Source: an uncultured Acetatifactor sp. (GTDB lineage Bacteria; Bacillota; Clostridia; Lachnospirales; Lachnospiraceae). From it: a DNA stretch of 64,000 bases. The notes under the pieces were generated by a model. It was not told the origin of the DNA and did not search any database. It saw only the letters and a program-made list of their open reading frames with translations. Position 1 is the first letter of the stretch. Every line of letters begins with the position of its first letter. The stretch is from NCBI GenBank assembly GCA_947627115.1, contig CANQUQ010000002.1, positions 202,276 to 266,275 of the forward strand, given 5' to 3'. Shown one piece after another: positions 18,813 to 28,839 of the stretch. Position numbers and translations under genes: made by a program.

Positions 18813-20588
18813 TCACCCCGCAAACTGGCTGTTGTACAGCTCAGCATAAAAACCGCCCTGCGAAAGCAGCGTCTCATGGTCTCCCTGCTCGATGATATTT
18901 CCGTCCCGCATGACCAGGATCGTATCCGCCTCCCGGATGGTGGAAAGCCTGTGTGCCACAATAAAGCTGGTCCTGCCCTCCATCATTTTTGCAAAGGCGT
19001 TCTGGATCTTCAGTTCCGTTCTTGTGTCAATGGAGGAGGTGGCTTCATCCAGGATCAGCATGGGCGGCAGACACAGCATCACCCTGGCGATGCACAGAAG
19101 TTGCTTCTGTCCCTGGGACAGACCTCCCCCGTCCTCCGCGATCACCGTGTCGTAGCCCTGGGGAAGGCGCCGGATAAAGCTGTGGGCATGGGCGGCCCTG
19201 GCAGCCTGTTCCACCTCCTCCGGCGTGGCGTCAGGCTTGCCCATGCGGATATTGTCGCGAATGGTCCCCGTTCTCAGCCAGGTCTCCTGAAGCACCATGC
19301 CGTAACTGGTCCGCAGGCTGCCTCTGGTGATCTGCCGGATATTCGTGCCGTCCACCCGGATCTGTCCGCTGTCCGCATCATAAAAGCGCATCAGCAGGTT
19401 GATCACCGTGGTCTTGCCGCATCCGGTAGGCCCCACGATGGCCACCCGCTGTCCGGGCCTTACCTCCAGATTAAAGTCCTGAATGAGCTTCTTCTCAGGC
19501 ACATAACTGAAAAATACGTGCTCCAGGCTCACGCTTCCCGATACCTCCCTCAGCACCTTCGCGTCATCGCTGTCAGGGACCTGAGGCGTTTCGTCGATCA
19601 GGTCGAAGATCCTGGCCGCGCAGGCCAGCGCATTCTGCAACTCCGTGACCACCCCTGAGATCTCGTTAAAGGGCTTGGTATACTGATTGGCATAGCTCAG
19701 GAAGCAGGACAGCCTGCCCACGCTGATACCGCCCCTGATAGCCACGAATGCACCGAAAACACCCACTCCCGCATACACCAGACTGTTGACGAACCGGGTG
19801 GAGGGATTGGTGATGGAGGAAAAGAAGATTGCCTTGAGAGAGCAGTTCTCCAGCCTTTTGTTGATCTCCTCGAACCGGCTCCTGACCGCCTCCTCCTGTG
19901 AGAAGGCCTTCACGATCTTTTGATTGCCGATCATCTCATCGATCAGGGATGTCTGTTCTCCCCTGGTCTCCGACTGCAGCTTGAACATGGAGTATGTCCT
20001 GCCGGCAATGAACTTGGCCACCAGAAAAGAGACCGGCGTGATGCAAACCACCACCAGCGCAATGGGCACGTTGGTCACCAGCATGAAGACCAGCGTGCCG
20101 CCGATGGTGAGCACCCCGGTAAAGAGCTGGGTAAAGCCCATGAGCAGCCCGTCCGCAAAGGTATCCACATCCGCGATCACCCGGCTGACAATATCGCCGT
20201 AGGCATGTGCGTCCAGATACTTCAGCGGAAGCTCCTGCAGCCTGTGGAACGCATCCTCGCGAATATCCCTGACCACATGATAGGTGATGTGATTGTTGCA
20301 GACATTCATGACCCACTGCGCCGCGGCGGTGGCCAGAACGGCAATGACGATCTTTCGCAGAATGTAAAAAACCGCGCCGAAATCCACCTGCCCCTTGCCA
20401 AGAAGCAGATCCACCGCATCTCCCGTCAGGATCGGAACATAGAGGGTCAGGAACACGGTCACGGCTGCCAGAAGCAGGGAAATTCCCACCAACAGCCAGT
20501 ATTTTCTGATATAGACGAGTACCTTGTGCAGCGTGGTCATCCGTTTCTTTGATTTTTTCTCTTCCACATTCTTATTATCTTCCGCCAT
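18813..20588 (-). CDS. ABC exporter half-transporter (second of pair)
   Basis: Fused membrane and ATPase domains of an ABC exporter, 591 residues. Six membrane helices (to about residue 310) are followed by Walker A GPTGCGKTT, signature LSQGQKQLL and Walker B MLILDEATSSID. The open frame extends to 20735, but GGAGG and the start MAEDNKNVEEKK support the ATG at 20588. It overlaps the preceding half-transporter by 14 nt, so the two probably form a heterodimer. The substrate (drug, lipid or peptide) is not evident. Confidence 0.93.
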   Translation of the reverse strand: MAEDNKNVEEKKSKKRMTTLHKVLVYIRKYWLLVGISLLLAAVTVFLTLYVPILTGDAVDLLLGKGQVDFGAVFYILRKIVIAVLATAAAQWVMNVCNNHITYHVVRDIREDAFHRLQELPLKYLDAHAYGDIVSRVIADVDTFADGLLMGFTQLFTGVLTIGGTLVFMLVTNVPIALVVVCITPVSFLVAKFIAGRTYSMFKLQSETRGEQTSLIDEMIGNQKIVKAFSQEEAVRSRFEEINKRLENCSLKAIFFSSITNPSTRFVNSLVYAGVGVFGAFVAIRGGISVGRLSCFLSYANQYTKPFNEISGVVTELQNALACAARIFDLIDETPQVPDSDDAKVLREVSGSVSLEHVFFSYVPEKKLIQDFNLEVRPGQRVAIVGPTGCGKTTVINLLMRFYDADSGQIRVDGTNIRQITRGSLRTSYGMVLQETWLRTGTIRDNIRMGKPDATPEEVEQAARAAHAHSFIRRLPQGYDTVIAEDGGGLSQGQKQLLCIARVMLCLPPMLILDEATSSIDTRTELKIQNAFAKMMEGRTSFIVAHRLSTIREADTILVMRDGNIIEQGDHETLLSQGGFYAELYNSQFAG

Positions 20589-22422
20589 CCTGCACACCTC
20601 CTTGCTGCTCCTGCCGCTGCGCTGCCACCGGCATCCGCAGGCTGTCCCGAATGCTCTGTCCCTCTGCCTCCCCCGATGCATCCTCCGGGCGTTCATCCGG
20701 ATATTGGGAATAGTAGATCTCCCGGTACACTCCACAGTCCCTCAGCAGCTCGTCGTGGGTCCCGATTCCAGCCAGTTCGCCGTCCTCCAGCACCAGGATC
20801 TTGTCTGCGTGGCGGATGGAGGAGGCGCGCTGGGACACAAGGAACGTGGTGGTCTCCCCCTCCAGACTGCGCAGAGCGGTACGGAGCCTTGCATCCGTAG
20901 CGTAGTCCAGCGCAGAGGCGCTGTCGTCCAGGATCAGGATCTGGGGGCTGCGCACAAGCGCCCTGGCGATGGTCAGCCGCTGTCTCTGTCCGCCGGAAAG
21001 ATTTCTTCCGTTCTGGGCGACCACAGCATCCAGACCGCCTTTTCCCTCCACAACTTCTCTTGCCTGGGCCATATCGATGGCCTCCCACATCTCCCGGTCG
21101 GTGGCGTCAGGCTTGCCCCACTGCAGGTTGCTGCGTATGGTGCCCTTGAACAGGACGGCCTTCTGCGGCACTACGCCCACCAGGCTCCTAAGCCTTGCCT
21201 CCGGAATCTGCCGGACATCCGTTCCCTCCAGCCGAACGGCTCCCGATGTGGCAAAATAGAAGCCGGGAATCAGATTCACCAGAGATGTCTTGCCGGAGCC
21301 GGTACCGCCGATTACCCCCACAGTCTCCCCTCTGTTCACCGCAAAGCTGATATCCCGCAGCGTCTCCGCGCCGGCGCCCTCATAGGTCAGGCAGACCCGG
21401 TCGAACTCCAGGAAGGGCGCATCCGTCCCTGTACCCGCACTCTCCCCGCCGCTGCATTTTTCCGGCGCCGCATCCCCCTTGCCGTTTATCTCAAAAACAT
21501 CCGCCACCCTGTCCGCACAGGCCAAGGCCTTGGTGACGGTGACGATCAGATTTGCCAGCTTTACCAGCTCCACCAGGATCTGCGACATATAATTGAGGAT
21601 CGCCACCACCTCGCCCTGAGTCAGATTGCCGAGATTGACCTGGATGGCTCCCGTGTAGATCAGCGCAACGACGGCGCCGTTCACGATCACATAAGTGACG
21701 GGATTCATCACGGCACTGATCCTTCCCGCATAGATCTGACTGCGGGCAAGGGCTCTGTTATGCTCCCTGAACCCGGCCTCCTCCCCGCTCTCCCTGTGAA
21801 AAGCCCTGATCACACGGACACCGGTGAGATTTTCTCTGGTGATGCCCAGCACCTTATCCAGCCCCGCCTGCACTTTTTTGTACAGCGGCATGGTCCACGC
21901 CATGATGCCAAAGACCACGACGGCAAGCAGCGGTATCGCCACCGCAAAGATCAGCGCCGACCTCACATCGATGGTAAACGCCATGATCATGGCGCCGAAC
22001 ACAATAATGGGAGACCTTAGGAACAGTCTCAGCACCATGTTCACACCGGACTGCACCTGATTGATATCGCTGGTCATGCGTGTGATCATGGTGGAAGTGC
22101 CGGCCTTGTCTATATTGGTAAAACTCAAGCCCTGAATATGGTCGAACAGCGCCTGCCGCAGTCTGGCGGAAAAACCCACCGCCGCTTTCGCCGCAAAGAA
22201 TTGGGCCGTGATGGAAGCCGCCAGCCCTACCGCTGCCAGGATCAGCAGGAAAAGCCCCATCCTACGGATGTATCCCATATCTCCGGCGGCAATGCCCTGA
22301 TCTATGATATTGGCCATCACAAGAGGGACCAGCAGCTCAAAGAACGCCTCCAGCAGCTTGAAAAGCGGCGCAAGCACGCTCTCTTTTTTATAGGCAGCTA
22401 AATATTTTAACAGTCGTTTCAT
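20575..22422 (-). CDS. ABC exporter half-transporter (first of pair)
   Basis: A 615-residue transmembrane/ATPase fusion. Six helices are followed by Walker A GGTGSGKTS, signature LSGGQRQRL and ILILDDSASALD, in which the catalytic Glu after Walker B is Asp. Such a degenerate site is typical of one partner in heterodimeric exporters such as BmrC/D or TM287/288, and the partner encoded next has the normal Glu. Its start codon overlaps the stop of the phosphopantetheinyl transferase (ATGA), coupling all three genes. Confidence 0.93.
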   Translation of the reverse strand: MKRLLKYLAAYKKESVLAPLFKLLEAFFELLVPLVMANIIDQGIAAGDMGYIRRMGLFLLILAAVGLAASITAQFFAAKAAVGFSARLRQALFDHIQGLSFTNIDKAGTSTMITRMTSDINQVQSGVNMVLRLFLRSPIIVFGAMIMAFTIDVRSALIFAVAIPLLAVVVFGIMAWTMPLYKKVQAGLDKVLGITRENLTGVRVIRAFHRESGEEAGFREHNRALARSQIYAGRISAVMNPVTYVIVNGAVVALIYTGAIQVNLGNLTQGEVVAILNYMSQILVELVKLANLIVTVTKALACADRVADVFEINGKGDAAPEKCSGGESAGTGTDAPFLEFDRVCLTYEGAGAETLRDISFAVNRGETVGVIGGTGSGKTSLVNLIPGFYFATSGAVRLEGTDVRQIPEARLRSLVGVVPQKAVLFKGTIRSNLQWGKPDATDREMWEAIDMAQAREVVEGKGGLDAVVAQNGRNLSGGQRQRLTIARALVRSPQILILDDSASALDYATDARLRTALRSLEGETTTFLVSQRASSIRHADKILVLEDGELAGIGTHDELLRDCGVYREIYYSQYPDERPEDASGEAEGQSIRDSLRMPVAAQRQEQQGGVQDGGR

Positions 22423-23132
22423 TCTTCATCCATGCCTTTCACAGACCGATCATACTGACAGACGGCAATTCTGTACCCCTGCGGCCTGTCCCACTCCCTA
22501 AAACACACGCCGGGAATATTTCCGGAGCCGGCGCCCGGCAGCAGATTCTCTCCCAGGACCGCCGCTATCCCCTCTCCCGTCAGCTTGCCGAAGGCCTCTT
22601 TTCTGGTCCAAAGCCGGTAGAACAGCCTGCGGCGCTCCCCCTCCCCGGCACACCCGTCCAGTGCCAGACGCTCTTCCTCCGAGAAGAAACGTCCGGCCAG
22701 ACGCCCGTAATCCGCGGGACTGCACCGCTGGATATCCGCCCCCGCTTCCCTTTCGGACAACACGCAGAAAACATATCCGCCGGAATGGGACAGGTTAAAA
22801 AAGAACGGGTAATCCCTCATATAAGGTTTTCCGTTTTTTTCGTATTTCATCACGATTTCACGCGGCTCCGCAATGCTTTCCAGAAGCCGGGAGACCGTGC
22901 AGACCGTAAGCTCCCGCCCTTTTCCGGGCGTTCCCTTCTCCGCCTCCTCAAGCGCCGTCTGCAGCAAAAGCCCTGCCCCCACACACGCCTGCCGGGCCCG
23001 CACCGGTCTGATGCGCTCCGCCCGGAGCTGCCGGGCGGAATCGATCCTGCGGAAAGCTTCCGCAAACAGACGCTCGCCGCAGACAGCATCCTCAAATTCC
23101 TCCAGCGAAAGCAAATAATACCGATCGTCCAT
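22419..23132 (-). CDS. 4'-phosphopantetheinyl transferase (Sfp type)
   Basis: Transfers phosphopantetheine from CoA to a serine of carrier proteins. Family motifs are present: KNGKPY (about 100), NLSHSGGY (about 113-120), GADIQ (131-135) and WTRKEAFGK (175-183). In GADIQ the second metal-binding residue is Gln instead of the usual Glu, a variant that occurs in the family. GGGAG upstream supports the ATG at 23132 (237 residues) over the longer frame from 23225. No NRPS, PKS or carrier protein is visible in this window, so it may act on a distant carrier or on ACP. It is coupled to an ABC exporter pair. Confidence 0.9.
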   Translation of the reverse strand: MDDRYYLLSLEEFEDAVCGERLFAEAFRRIDSARQLRAERIRPVRARQACVGAGLLLQTALEEAEKGTPGKGRELTVCTVSRLLESIAEPREIVMKYEKNGKPYMRDYPFFFNLSHSGGYVFCVLSEREAGADIQRCSPADYGRLAGRFFSEEERLALDGCAGEGERRRLFYRLWTRKEAFGKLTGEGIAAVLGENLLPGAGSGNIPGVCFREWDRPQGYRIAVCQYDRSVKGMDEE

Positions 23133-23247
23133 CACATGCTCCCTATTCGAAGGCTCCGCAGCGGCAACCGCTGCGTACCGAAACAAGAGGCCGCCACACC
23201 GCATTTTCAAACCGAAATACGCCATGGCGGCCGCCCGTCAGGATTTC

Positions 23248-25038
23248 TTATTCTTCCTTCTCTGTAATCCTCAGGCACAGCTCCTCAAGCTGCATCGGAT
23301 CCACCGTGCCCGGCGCCTCTGACATCAGACAGGAGGCATCCTTCACCTTGGGAAATGCGATCACCTCGCGGATGCTCTCCGCCTTCACCAATAGCATGAC
23401 GAAGCGGTCCAGGCCGATAGCCAGACCGGCGTGAGGAGGCACGCCGTACCGAAAAGCGTCCAGCAGGAAGCCGAAACGCTCATGTGCCTGCTCTTTGGTA
23501 AAGCCCAGCGCCTCGAACATCCGCTCCTGCACGTCGCTCTGAAAGATCCTCACGCTGCCGCCGCCCAGCTCCACGCCGTTGAGCACAATGTCATAGGCCT
23601 TGGCGCGCACCTTCCCAGGCTCCGTCTCCAGCATGTCCAGATCTTCGTCCATGGGCATGGTGAACGGGTGGTGCATTGCCACATATCTTTCTTCCTCGTC
23701 GCTCCACTCGAACTGAGGAAATTCCGTGATCCAGAGGAAGTCAAATCTGTCATTGTCGATCATCTCAAGCTGCCTTGCCAGCTCCACGCGGAGCGCGCCC
23801 AGCACGGACCGGACGATCTTCAGCCTGTCCGCCGCAAAGAGAAGCAGGTCGCCCGCTTCGCCCCCCATGGCACCGACCAGCGCCTTCAGTTCTTCCTCCG
23901 TCATGAATTTTGCGAAGGAAGATTTATAGCTGCCGTCCGGCATCACGGAGAGATACGCAAGACCTTTGGCTCCGTAGCCCTTTGCGAATTCCACAAGGGC
24001 GTCTATTTTCTTGCGGGGCATTTCCGCCTGCCCCTTTACATTGATGCCGCGAACACTGCCGCCGGCCTCCAGAGCGCCGGTGAATACGCCGAAGCCGCAA
24101 TTTTTTACCACGTCGGACACATCCTGCAGCTCCATGCCGAAACGGGTATCCGGCTTGTCGGAGCCGAAGCGGTCCATGGCCTCGTCCCAGGTCATCCGCC
24201 TCATGGGCAGAGCCACCTCAAGACCGATCGCCTCCCTGCACACTTCCGCCACCATTCTCTCGGTGGCGTCAATCACATCGTCTACATCCACAAAGGACAT
24301 CTCCAGATCCACCTGCGTGAACTCCGGTTGTCTGTCCGCCCTTAGGTCCTCATCCCGGAAACACTTTGCGATCTGAAAATATCTGTCGTATCCGGAACAC
24401 ATCAGAAGCTGCTTGAAAATCTGGGGCGACTGGGGCAGCGCATAAAAGCAGCCGGGATGCACACGGCTGGGGACAAGATAGTCTCTGGCGCCCTCCGGGG
24501 TGGATTTATTCAAAATAGGGGTCTCGATCTCCAGAAAACCCTCCCGGCTCAAAAAGGCGCGGATGGTGGTGGCGATCTTGCTGCGCAGGATCAGATTCTT
24601 CTGCAGATCGGGTCTGCGCAGATCCAGATACCGGTATTTCAGGCGCAACTCCTCCTTTGTCTTGGAGTCCTCCTCAATGGGAAAAGGCGGTGTCTCCGCC
24701 TCGGAGAGCACTCGCACCTCCCTGGCGCGGACCTCGATCTCGCCGGTGGCTAGATTTGTGTTGACCGCCCCCGCGCGCTGTTCCACCTTCCCGACCACGG
24801 CCACCACGAACTCGCTGCGCAGTCTCTCCGCCTTGGCAAAATTTTCCGCACCGCAGTCGCTCTCCTCAAAGATCACCTGCAGAATGCCCGCACGGTCCCT
24901 CAGGTCCACAAAAATAATGCCGCCCTTGTTCCGCTGCTTCTGCACCCATCCCATGACGGTGACGGTCTCTCCCACGTTGGCCGCAGACAGCTCCCCGCAC
25001 CTGTGGGTCCGCTTTAAGCCCTTCATCGACTCTGCCAT
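23248..25038 (-). CDS. aspS: Aspartyl-tRNA synthetase
   Basis: Class II synthetase that charges tRNA-Asp in the cytoplasm. Normal length (596 residues). It has the N-terminal OB-fold anticodon domain (VTVMGWVQKQRNKGGIIFVD), class II motif 2 (FRDEDLRADRQPEFTQVDLE), the bacterial GAD insertion (about 280-420) and motif 3 (GLAIGLDRFVMLL). It follows hisS by 72 nt, the common Firmicutes pair. Whether it is discriminating or non-discriminating cannot be told by eye. Confidence 0.98.
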   Translation of the reverse strand: MAESMKGLKRTHRCGELSAANVGETVTVMGWVQKQRNKGGIIFVDLRDRAGILQVIFEESDCGAENFAKAERLRSEFVVAVVGKVEQRAGAVNTNLATGEIEVRAREVRVLSEAETPPFPIEEDSKTKEELRLKYRYLDLRRPDLQKNLILRSKIATTIRAFLSREGFLEIETPILNKSTPEGARDYLVPSRVHPGCFYALPQSPQIFKQLLMCSGYDRYFQIAKCFRDEDLRADRQPEFTQVDLEMSFVDVDDVIDATERMVAEVCREAIGLEVALPMRRMTWDEAMDRFGSDKPDTRFGMELQDVSDVVKNCGFGVFTGALEAGGSVRGINVKGQAEMPRKKIDALVEFAKGYGAKGLAYLSVMPDGSYKSSFAKFMTEEELKALVGAMGGEAGDLLLFAADRLKIVRSVLGALRVELARQLEMIDNDRFDFLWITEFPQFEWSDEEERYVAMHHPFTMPMDEDLDMLETEPGKVRAKAYDIVLNGVELGGGSVRIFQSDVQERMFEALGFTKEQAHERFGFLLDAFRYGVPPHAGLAIGLDRFVMLLVKAESIREVIAFPKVKDASCLMSEAPGTVDPMQLEELCLRITEKEE

Positions 25039-25110
25039 ATTTCCCTCTTTTCCGCCGCATACGCGGCTCTTTCCTCTGCTCCGCGGCGCTTTTTGTCCGC
25101 CGCACGCCTC

Positions 25111-26373
25111 TCAGTTCTTCAGCACCTCTTTATAAAATTCCACGAACTCCTGATAGCCTTCCGCCGTCAGCTGCTCCTTCTGGAATTTCTTGTTCTTATT
25201 CATGCGCGCCACCAGCACCTGTTCTCCGTTCTCTCGCGCTTCCTGAGCCTTCGCGATCACATCGCACAGCCTTTGGCCTCCCACGCCCTTCTCGATCAGG
25301 TATGCCACCTTTTTCGGCCTGTCAGGGATCTGAAAGCCGCTCTCCACAAGCAGCATGACGATCCGCTCGAACCCGATGGAAAATCCGCAGGCCGGCACGT
25401 CATTGCCGGTAAACTTTCCCACCATCTTGTCATACCTGCCGCCTCCGCCGCAGCTCCCTCCGAATTCCGGAATGGCGATCTCGAAGATCGTCCCGGTGTA
25501 ATAGGACATACCGCGCACCAATGTGGCGTCGAATACCATCTTAAAATCCGCCGCCCTGGTGGCCTGCACACTGTCTATGATCTCCTGCAGCCCCTCCGTG
25601 ACGGAGGGCTCCAGCACGCCCTTAAGCTTCTCCCCAAGATAAGCCACCTTGTCGTCCGACTGCTCCAGACCTTGATACAGGTCAAGATATCTGTCCACGC
25701 TCTCCCTTTCAAATCCGTTCTCCAGAAGTTCCGTCTTCACGCCCTCCGGACCGATCTTGTCCATCTTGTCCAGGCAGATGAACACGCTGTCGTAGGATTC
25801 CTCCGAAAATCCGCTGTAGGCCGCCATGGCTTTTAGGATCTGCCTGTCGTTAATGCGGATCTCAAAACCTTTGAAGCCCAGCCTTCCCAGCGTAGTGGTG
25901 GTGGCAAGGATCAGCTCGATCTCCGCCAGATTGGACGGTTCTCCCAGGATATCGATATCGCACTGCATGAACTGGCGATAACGTCCCCGCTGGGGCCTTT
26001 CCGCACGCCACACGCTGCCCATCTGCAATGCCTTAAAGGGGGATGGCAGATTTGCCGCATTGTTGGAATAGTACCGCACCAGAGGTACGGTCAGGTCGTA
26101 CCGCAGACCGCTGTCCACCACTTCCTCCTCGGTGGTGGCCTGCGCCACGTTCAGCTTTTCACCCCTCTTCAATATCTTAAAGATCAGTTTTTCATTGTCG
26201 CCACCCTGCCTGTTGGTCAGGTTGGCGATGTTCTCCACACAGGGAGTCTCAATGGACGTAAAGCCGAATTTCGCGTATGTCTCCTTGATGATCCGGATGC
26301 AGTAGTCCCTGATCTGCATCTCCTCCGGCAGAATATCCTTCATGCCCGTCACGGGCTTTTTGCTGAGTGCCAT
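25111..26373 (-). CDS. hisS: Histidyl-tRNA synthetase
   Basis: Class II synthetase of 420 residues charging tRNA-His. Motif 1 region near residues 15-80, motif 2 with FRAERPQRGRYRQF-like sequence (WRAERPQRGRYRQFMQCDID) and the His-binding motif (VRGMSYYTGTIFEI) are present, followed by the C-terminal anticodon domain. The open frame extends far upstream to 26802 through an unrelated stretch inside the kinase gene. GAGGG and family alignment put the start at 26373 (MALSKKPVTGMKDILPEE). No T-box fits in the 101 bp upstream. Confidence 0.97.
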   Translation of the reverse strand: MALSKKPVTGMKDILPEEMQIRDYCIRIIKETYAKFGFTSIETPCVENIANLTNRQGGDNEKLIFKILKRGEKLNVAQATTEEEVVDSGLRYDLTVPLVRYYSNNAANLPSPFKALQMGSVWRAERPQRGRYRQFMQCDIDILGEPSNLAEIELILATTTTLGRLGFKGFEIRINDRQILKAMAAYSGFSEESYDSVFICLDKMDKIGPEGVKTELLENGFERESVDRYLDLYQGLEQSDDKVAYLGEKLKGVLEPSVTEGLQEIIDSVQATRAADFKMVFDATLVRGMSYYTGTIFEIAIPEFGGSCGGGGRYDKMVGKFTGNDVPACGFSIGFERIVMLLVESGFQIPDRPKKVAYLIEKGVGGQRLCDVIAKAQEARENGEQVLVARMNKNKKFQKEQLTAEGYQEFVEFYKEVLKN

Positions 26374-26474
26374 ATTTCCCTCACATTCTTTCTTCAATAG
26401 TAAACTACAAATACAAGATATAAAATAACATATACAGAGGTTTTTTTCAATAAAAAAAGCGTTGGCGGACGCCC

Positions 26475-27440
26475 CTACACGGCCCCCGCCACCAGCGCCT
26501 CCACTTCCTCTTTGTCCGGCATGGAACGGATCGCGCCTTTCTTCGTCGTCACCAGCGACGCAGCGGCATTGGCGAACGTCAGCATCCTGCGAAGCCTCTC
26601 CTCCGTCAGATCCTCCAAGCCGTTGTCGCAGATGTAATTCAGGACACAGCCGCAGAAGGTATCCCCTGCGCCGGTGGTGTCCACCACCTCTTTTTGGGCA
26701 AAGCCCTTTACCTCCACCCGGAGATCTCTGTAATACGCCCGGCTCCCGTCCTTTCCCATGGTCAGGCAGATCAAGGGAATATCGAACTTCCCGCGCAGCC
26801 ATGCAATCCCGGCGTCATAATCCTCCTCCCCGCTCAGGAACTGTATCTCGTTGTCGGAAATCTTCAGAATGTCACAGTAGGAAAGCGCTTTCATCATCTG
26901 CTCTTTCGCGGACGCCAGCGAATCCCACAGAGGCTCTCTTAAATTGGGATCCAAGGAGATCAATGCGCCTGCCTTCTTTGCATATTCCAGTGCTTTCAGC
27001 GTGGCGCTCCGGATTCCCTCATGGGTCATGGAGAGAGTCCCGAAATGAAAGATCCCGGTATCGTTCACCATATCCTCCGAAATTTCCTCTGCCGTCAGCA
27101 TCATGTCTGCGCCGGGCTTGCGGTAAAAGGAAAATTCCCTGTCACCGTCCGGCATGGTATGTACAAAGGCAAGCGTAGTAGGAATCTGCTTATCCTCCAA
27201 CAGATACCGGCTGTCTATTCCGACCTCCTCCACGGTGCCGCGCAGTTGCCTCCCGAACTGGTCCGCGCCCACTTTTCCGATGAACGCCGTCCGCTTTCCC
27301 AGCTTCTCCAGCATGGCCAGCACATTGCAGGGCGCTCCGCCCGGATTTGCCTCGAACACGGGATTACCCTGAGCGCTGTTGCCGTTTAAGGTAAAATCAA
27401 TGAGCAATTCTCCCATTGCCGTCACATCGTATTTTTTCAT
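26475..27440 (-). CDS. PfkB-family sugar kinase, probable fructokinase
   Basis: Ribokinase-fold kinase of 321 residues. It has the N-terminal sugar-binding motif (ANPGGAPCNVLAMLEKLGKR) and the PfkB C-terminal signature DTTGAGDTFCGCVLNYI with the catalytic Asp in GAGD. Position after a mannose isomerase-like gene and a beta-mannosidase suggests it phosphorylates fructose to fructose-6-phosphate. PfkB specificity is hard to read, so other ketoses remain possible. CAGGAGGG precedes the start. The 138 bp before it hold imperfect repeats of GCCGCCGGAAT. Confidence 0.85.
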   Translation of the reverse strand: MKKYDVTAMGELLIDFTLNGNSAQGNPVFEANPGGAPCNVLAMLEKLGKRTAFIGKVGADQFGRQLRGTVEEVGIDSRYLLEDKQIPTTLAFVHTMPDGDREFSFYRKPGADMMLTAEEISEDMVNDTGIFHFGTLSMTHEGIRSATLKALEYAKKAGALISLDPNLREPLWDSLASAKEQMMKALSYCDILKISDNEIQFLSGEEDYDAGIAWLRGKFDIPLICLTMGKDGSRAYYRDLRVEVKGFAQKEVVDTTGAGDTFCGCVLNYICDNGLEDLTEERLRRMLTFANAAASLVTTKKGAIRSMPDKEEVEALVAGAV

Positions 27441-27578
27441 CTTTACACCCTCCTGCGGCTCTTACGTTTCTGTGCTTTTCACATTTTCGACGATTCTTAC
27501 ATTTTCATGTTTCAGATTCCGGCGGCTTTCGCACTTCTGCATTTACACATTCCGGCGGCCTTACATCTTTCGCTCCGC

Positions 27579-28811
27579 TTATTTGTCCTGCGCCACCGCC
27601 ACGGCAATGGACAGATCCGTCCTGTGATAAGGAATGAGTGTGGATTGAAAAGCATGGTAGAGATCCGATTTTCCCGGCCATACCGTACCGATCAGATGAT
27701 TTTCACCGTCCAACTGGTGGAACCAGGAGCCCTTTTCGTGATCCAGCACCTTCCCGTCAAGATACTCCATAAATGCAGCATAATCCTGAGCATACCTGTC
27801 TTTTCCCGCAGTTCTGTACAGTACCGCTGAGGTGTTGATGGCCTCTGCCAGCGTCCAGTGCATTCTGTCGTGGACCACAGGCTTCCCCTGCCAGTCCGTA
27901 GTATAGACGATCCCCGGCGCACCGTCCGCATTCCAGGCGTCATCCACCGCACGGCAATACAGCTTTTCGGCGGCATCAATATAGGTTCTTGCCGTCTCTT
28001 TGTCATTCGGATATGTGGAGAGCGCCCACTGGGTGATGAGTCTGGCCCATTCGATTCCGTGTCCCGGAGTTGCGCCGTAGGGCTTAAAGGGATCCGCCGG
28101 TCTGAGTCTGTTGCACTCCAGATCCGCCACCCAGTCTTTCGTGAAATGCTCCGGTATCCTCCACGCATTCTCCGATGCCCAAGCGATGACCCGGTCGATG
28201 ATCCTGCCCGCTCTTTTCCGATACTTCTCCTCTTTTGTCACATCTGCGGCCGCAAGAAAAGCTTCCACTGTATGCATGTTGGCATTCAGTCCCCGATAAT
28301 CGTCCAGCACGGTAAACTCCGTGTTCCAGGTATCGCAGGCAAGCCCTTCCTCCTCCTGCCAGAACTCTCTGTCATACACCGCGAGAGCTTCTTCGAGCAG
28401 CTCCCCGGCTCCGGGTATCTCCGCAAGGGAAGCGGAGCAGGCCGCCAGAATCACAAATGCATGGGCATAGCACTGCTTTCCGGGAAGGATCTGACCGTCC
28501 GCCGTAATGCCCGGATACCAGCCTCCGTTCTCCCTGTCCCAAAGTTCTCCCAGAAGGCCTTTCAGCGCCGCGCCTGCCAGGTCGCCGCTGCCCTCATGTC
28601 CAAGCAATTTGCCGATGCTGTACACATGGGCCATTCTGCAGGTGATCCAAGTCTCGCGTGGCCTGTCTGTCCACGGCGTACCGTCATCGCCCAGATAATA
28701 GGAGGAACCCGCATCGGACGGGAACTTACGTCCAAACCTTAACAGGTCGTTTCTGATCTCTTCCAGGAACGCCTTATTTTCACCGGTATCGATCTGATAT
28801 TTCTCCTTCAT
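27579..28811 (-). CDS. AGE-family epimerase/isomerase, YihS-like (probable mannose isomerase)
   Basis: An alpha-barrel sugar isomerase of 410 residues that interconverts aldoses and ketoses without phosphate. YihS-type motifs run in order: TWITCRMAHVYSIG near 36, DYRGLNANMHTVEAFL near 170, EHFTKDW near 220, GATPGHGIEWARL near 245, DRMHWTLAEAI near 318 and DHEKGSWFHQLD near 357. The closest family types are D-mannose/sulfoquinovose isomerases and cellobiose 2-epimerases. With a beta-mannosidase upstream and a kinase downstream, mannose-to-fructose isomerisation is the simplest reading. Epimerisation of a disaccharide cannot be excluded. Confidence 0.85.
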   Translation of the reverse strand: MKEKYQIDTGENKAFLEEIRNDLLRFGRKFPSDAGSSYYLGDDGTPWTDRPRETWITCRMAHVYSIGKLLGHEGSGDLAGAALKGLLGELWDRENGGWYPGITADGQILPGKQCYAHAFVILAACSASLAEIPGAGELLEEALAVYDREFWQEEEGLACDTWNTEFTVLDDYRGLNANMHTVEAFLAAADVTKEEKYRKRAGRIIDRVIAWASENAWRIPEHFTKDWVADLECNRLRPADPFKPYGATPGHGIEWARLITQWALSTYPNDKETARTYIDAAEKLYCRAVDDAWNADGAPGIVYTTDWQGKPVVHDRMHWTLAEAINTSAVLYRTAGKDRYAQDYAAFMEYLDGKVLDHEKGSWFHQLDGENHLIGTVWPGKSDLYHAFQSTLIPYHRTDLSIAVAVAQDK

Positions 28812-28839
28812 GCCACTCGGCCTCCTTACTGTTCTTTCC

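Noticed and set aside
26374..26474. Possible T-box leader before hisS
   Set aside because: Only about 100 bp and no T-box sequence, specifier loop or terminator/antiterminator pair is visible.
26374..26802. N-terminal extension of HisS by 143 residues
   Set aside because: It is an out-of-frame read through the kinase gene; family alignment and a ribosome site place the start at 26373.
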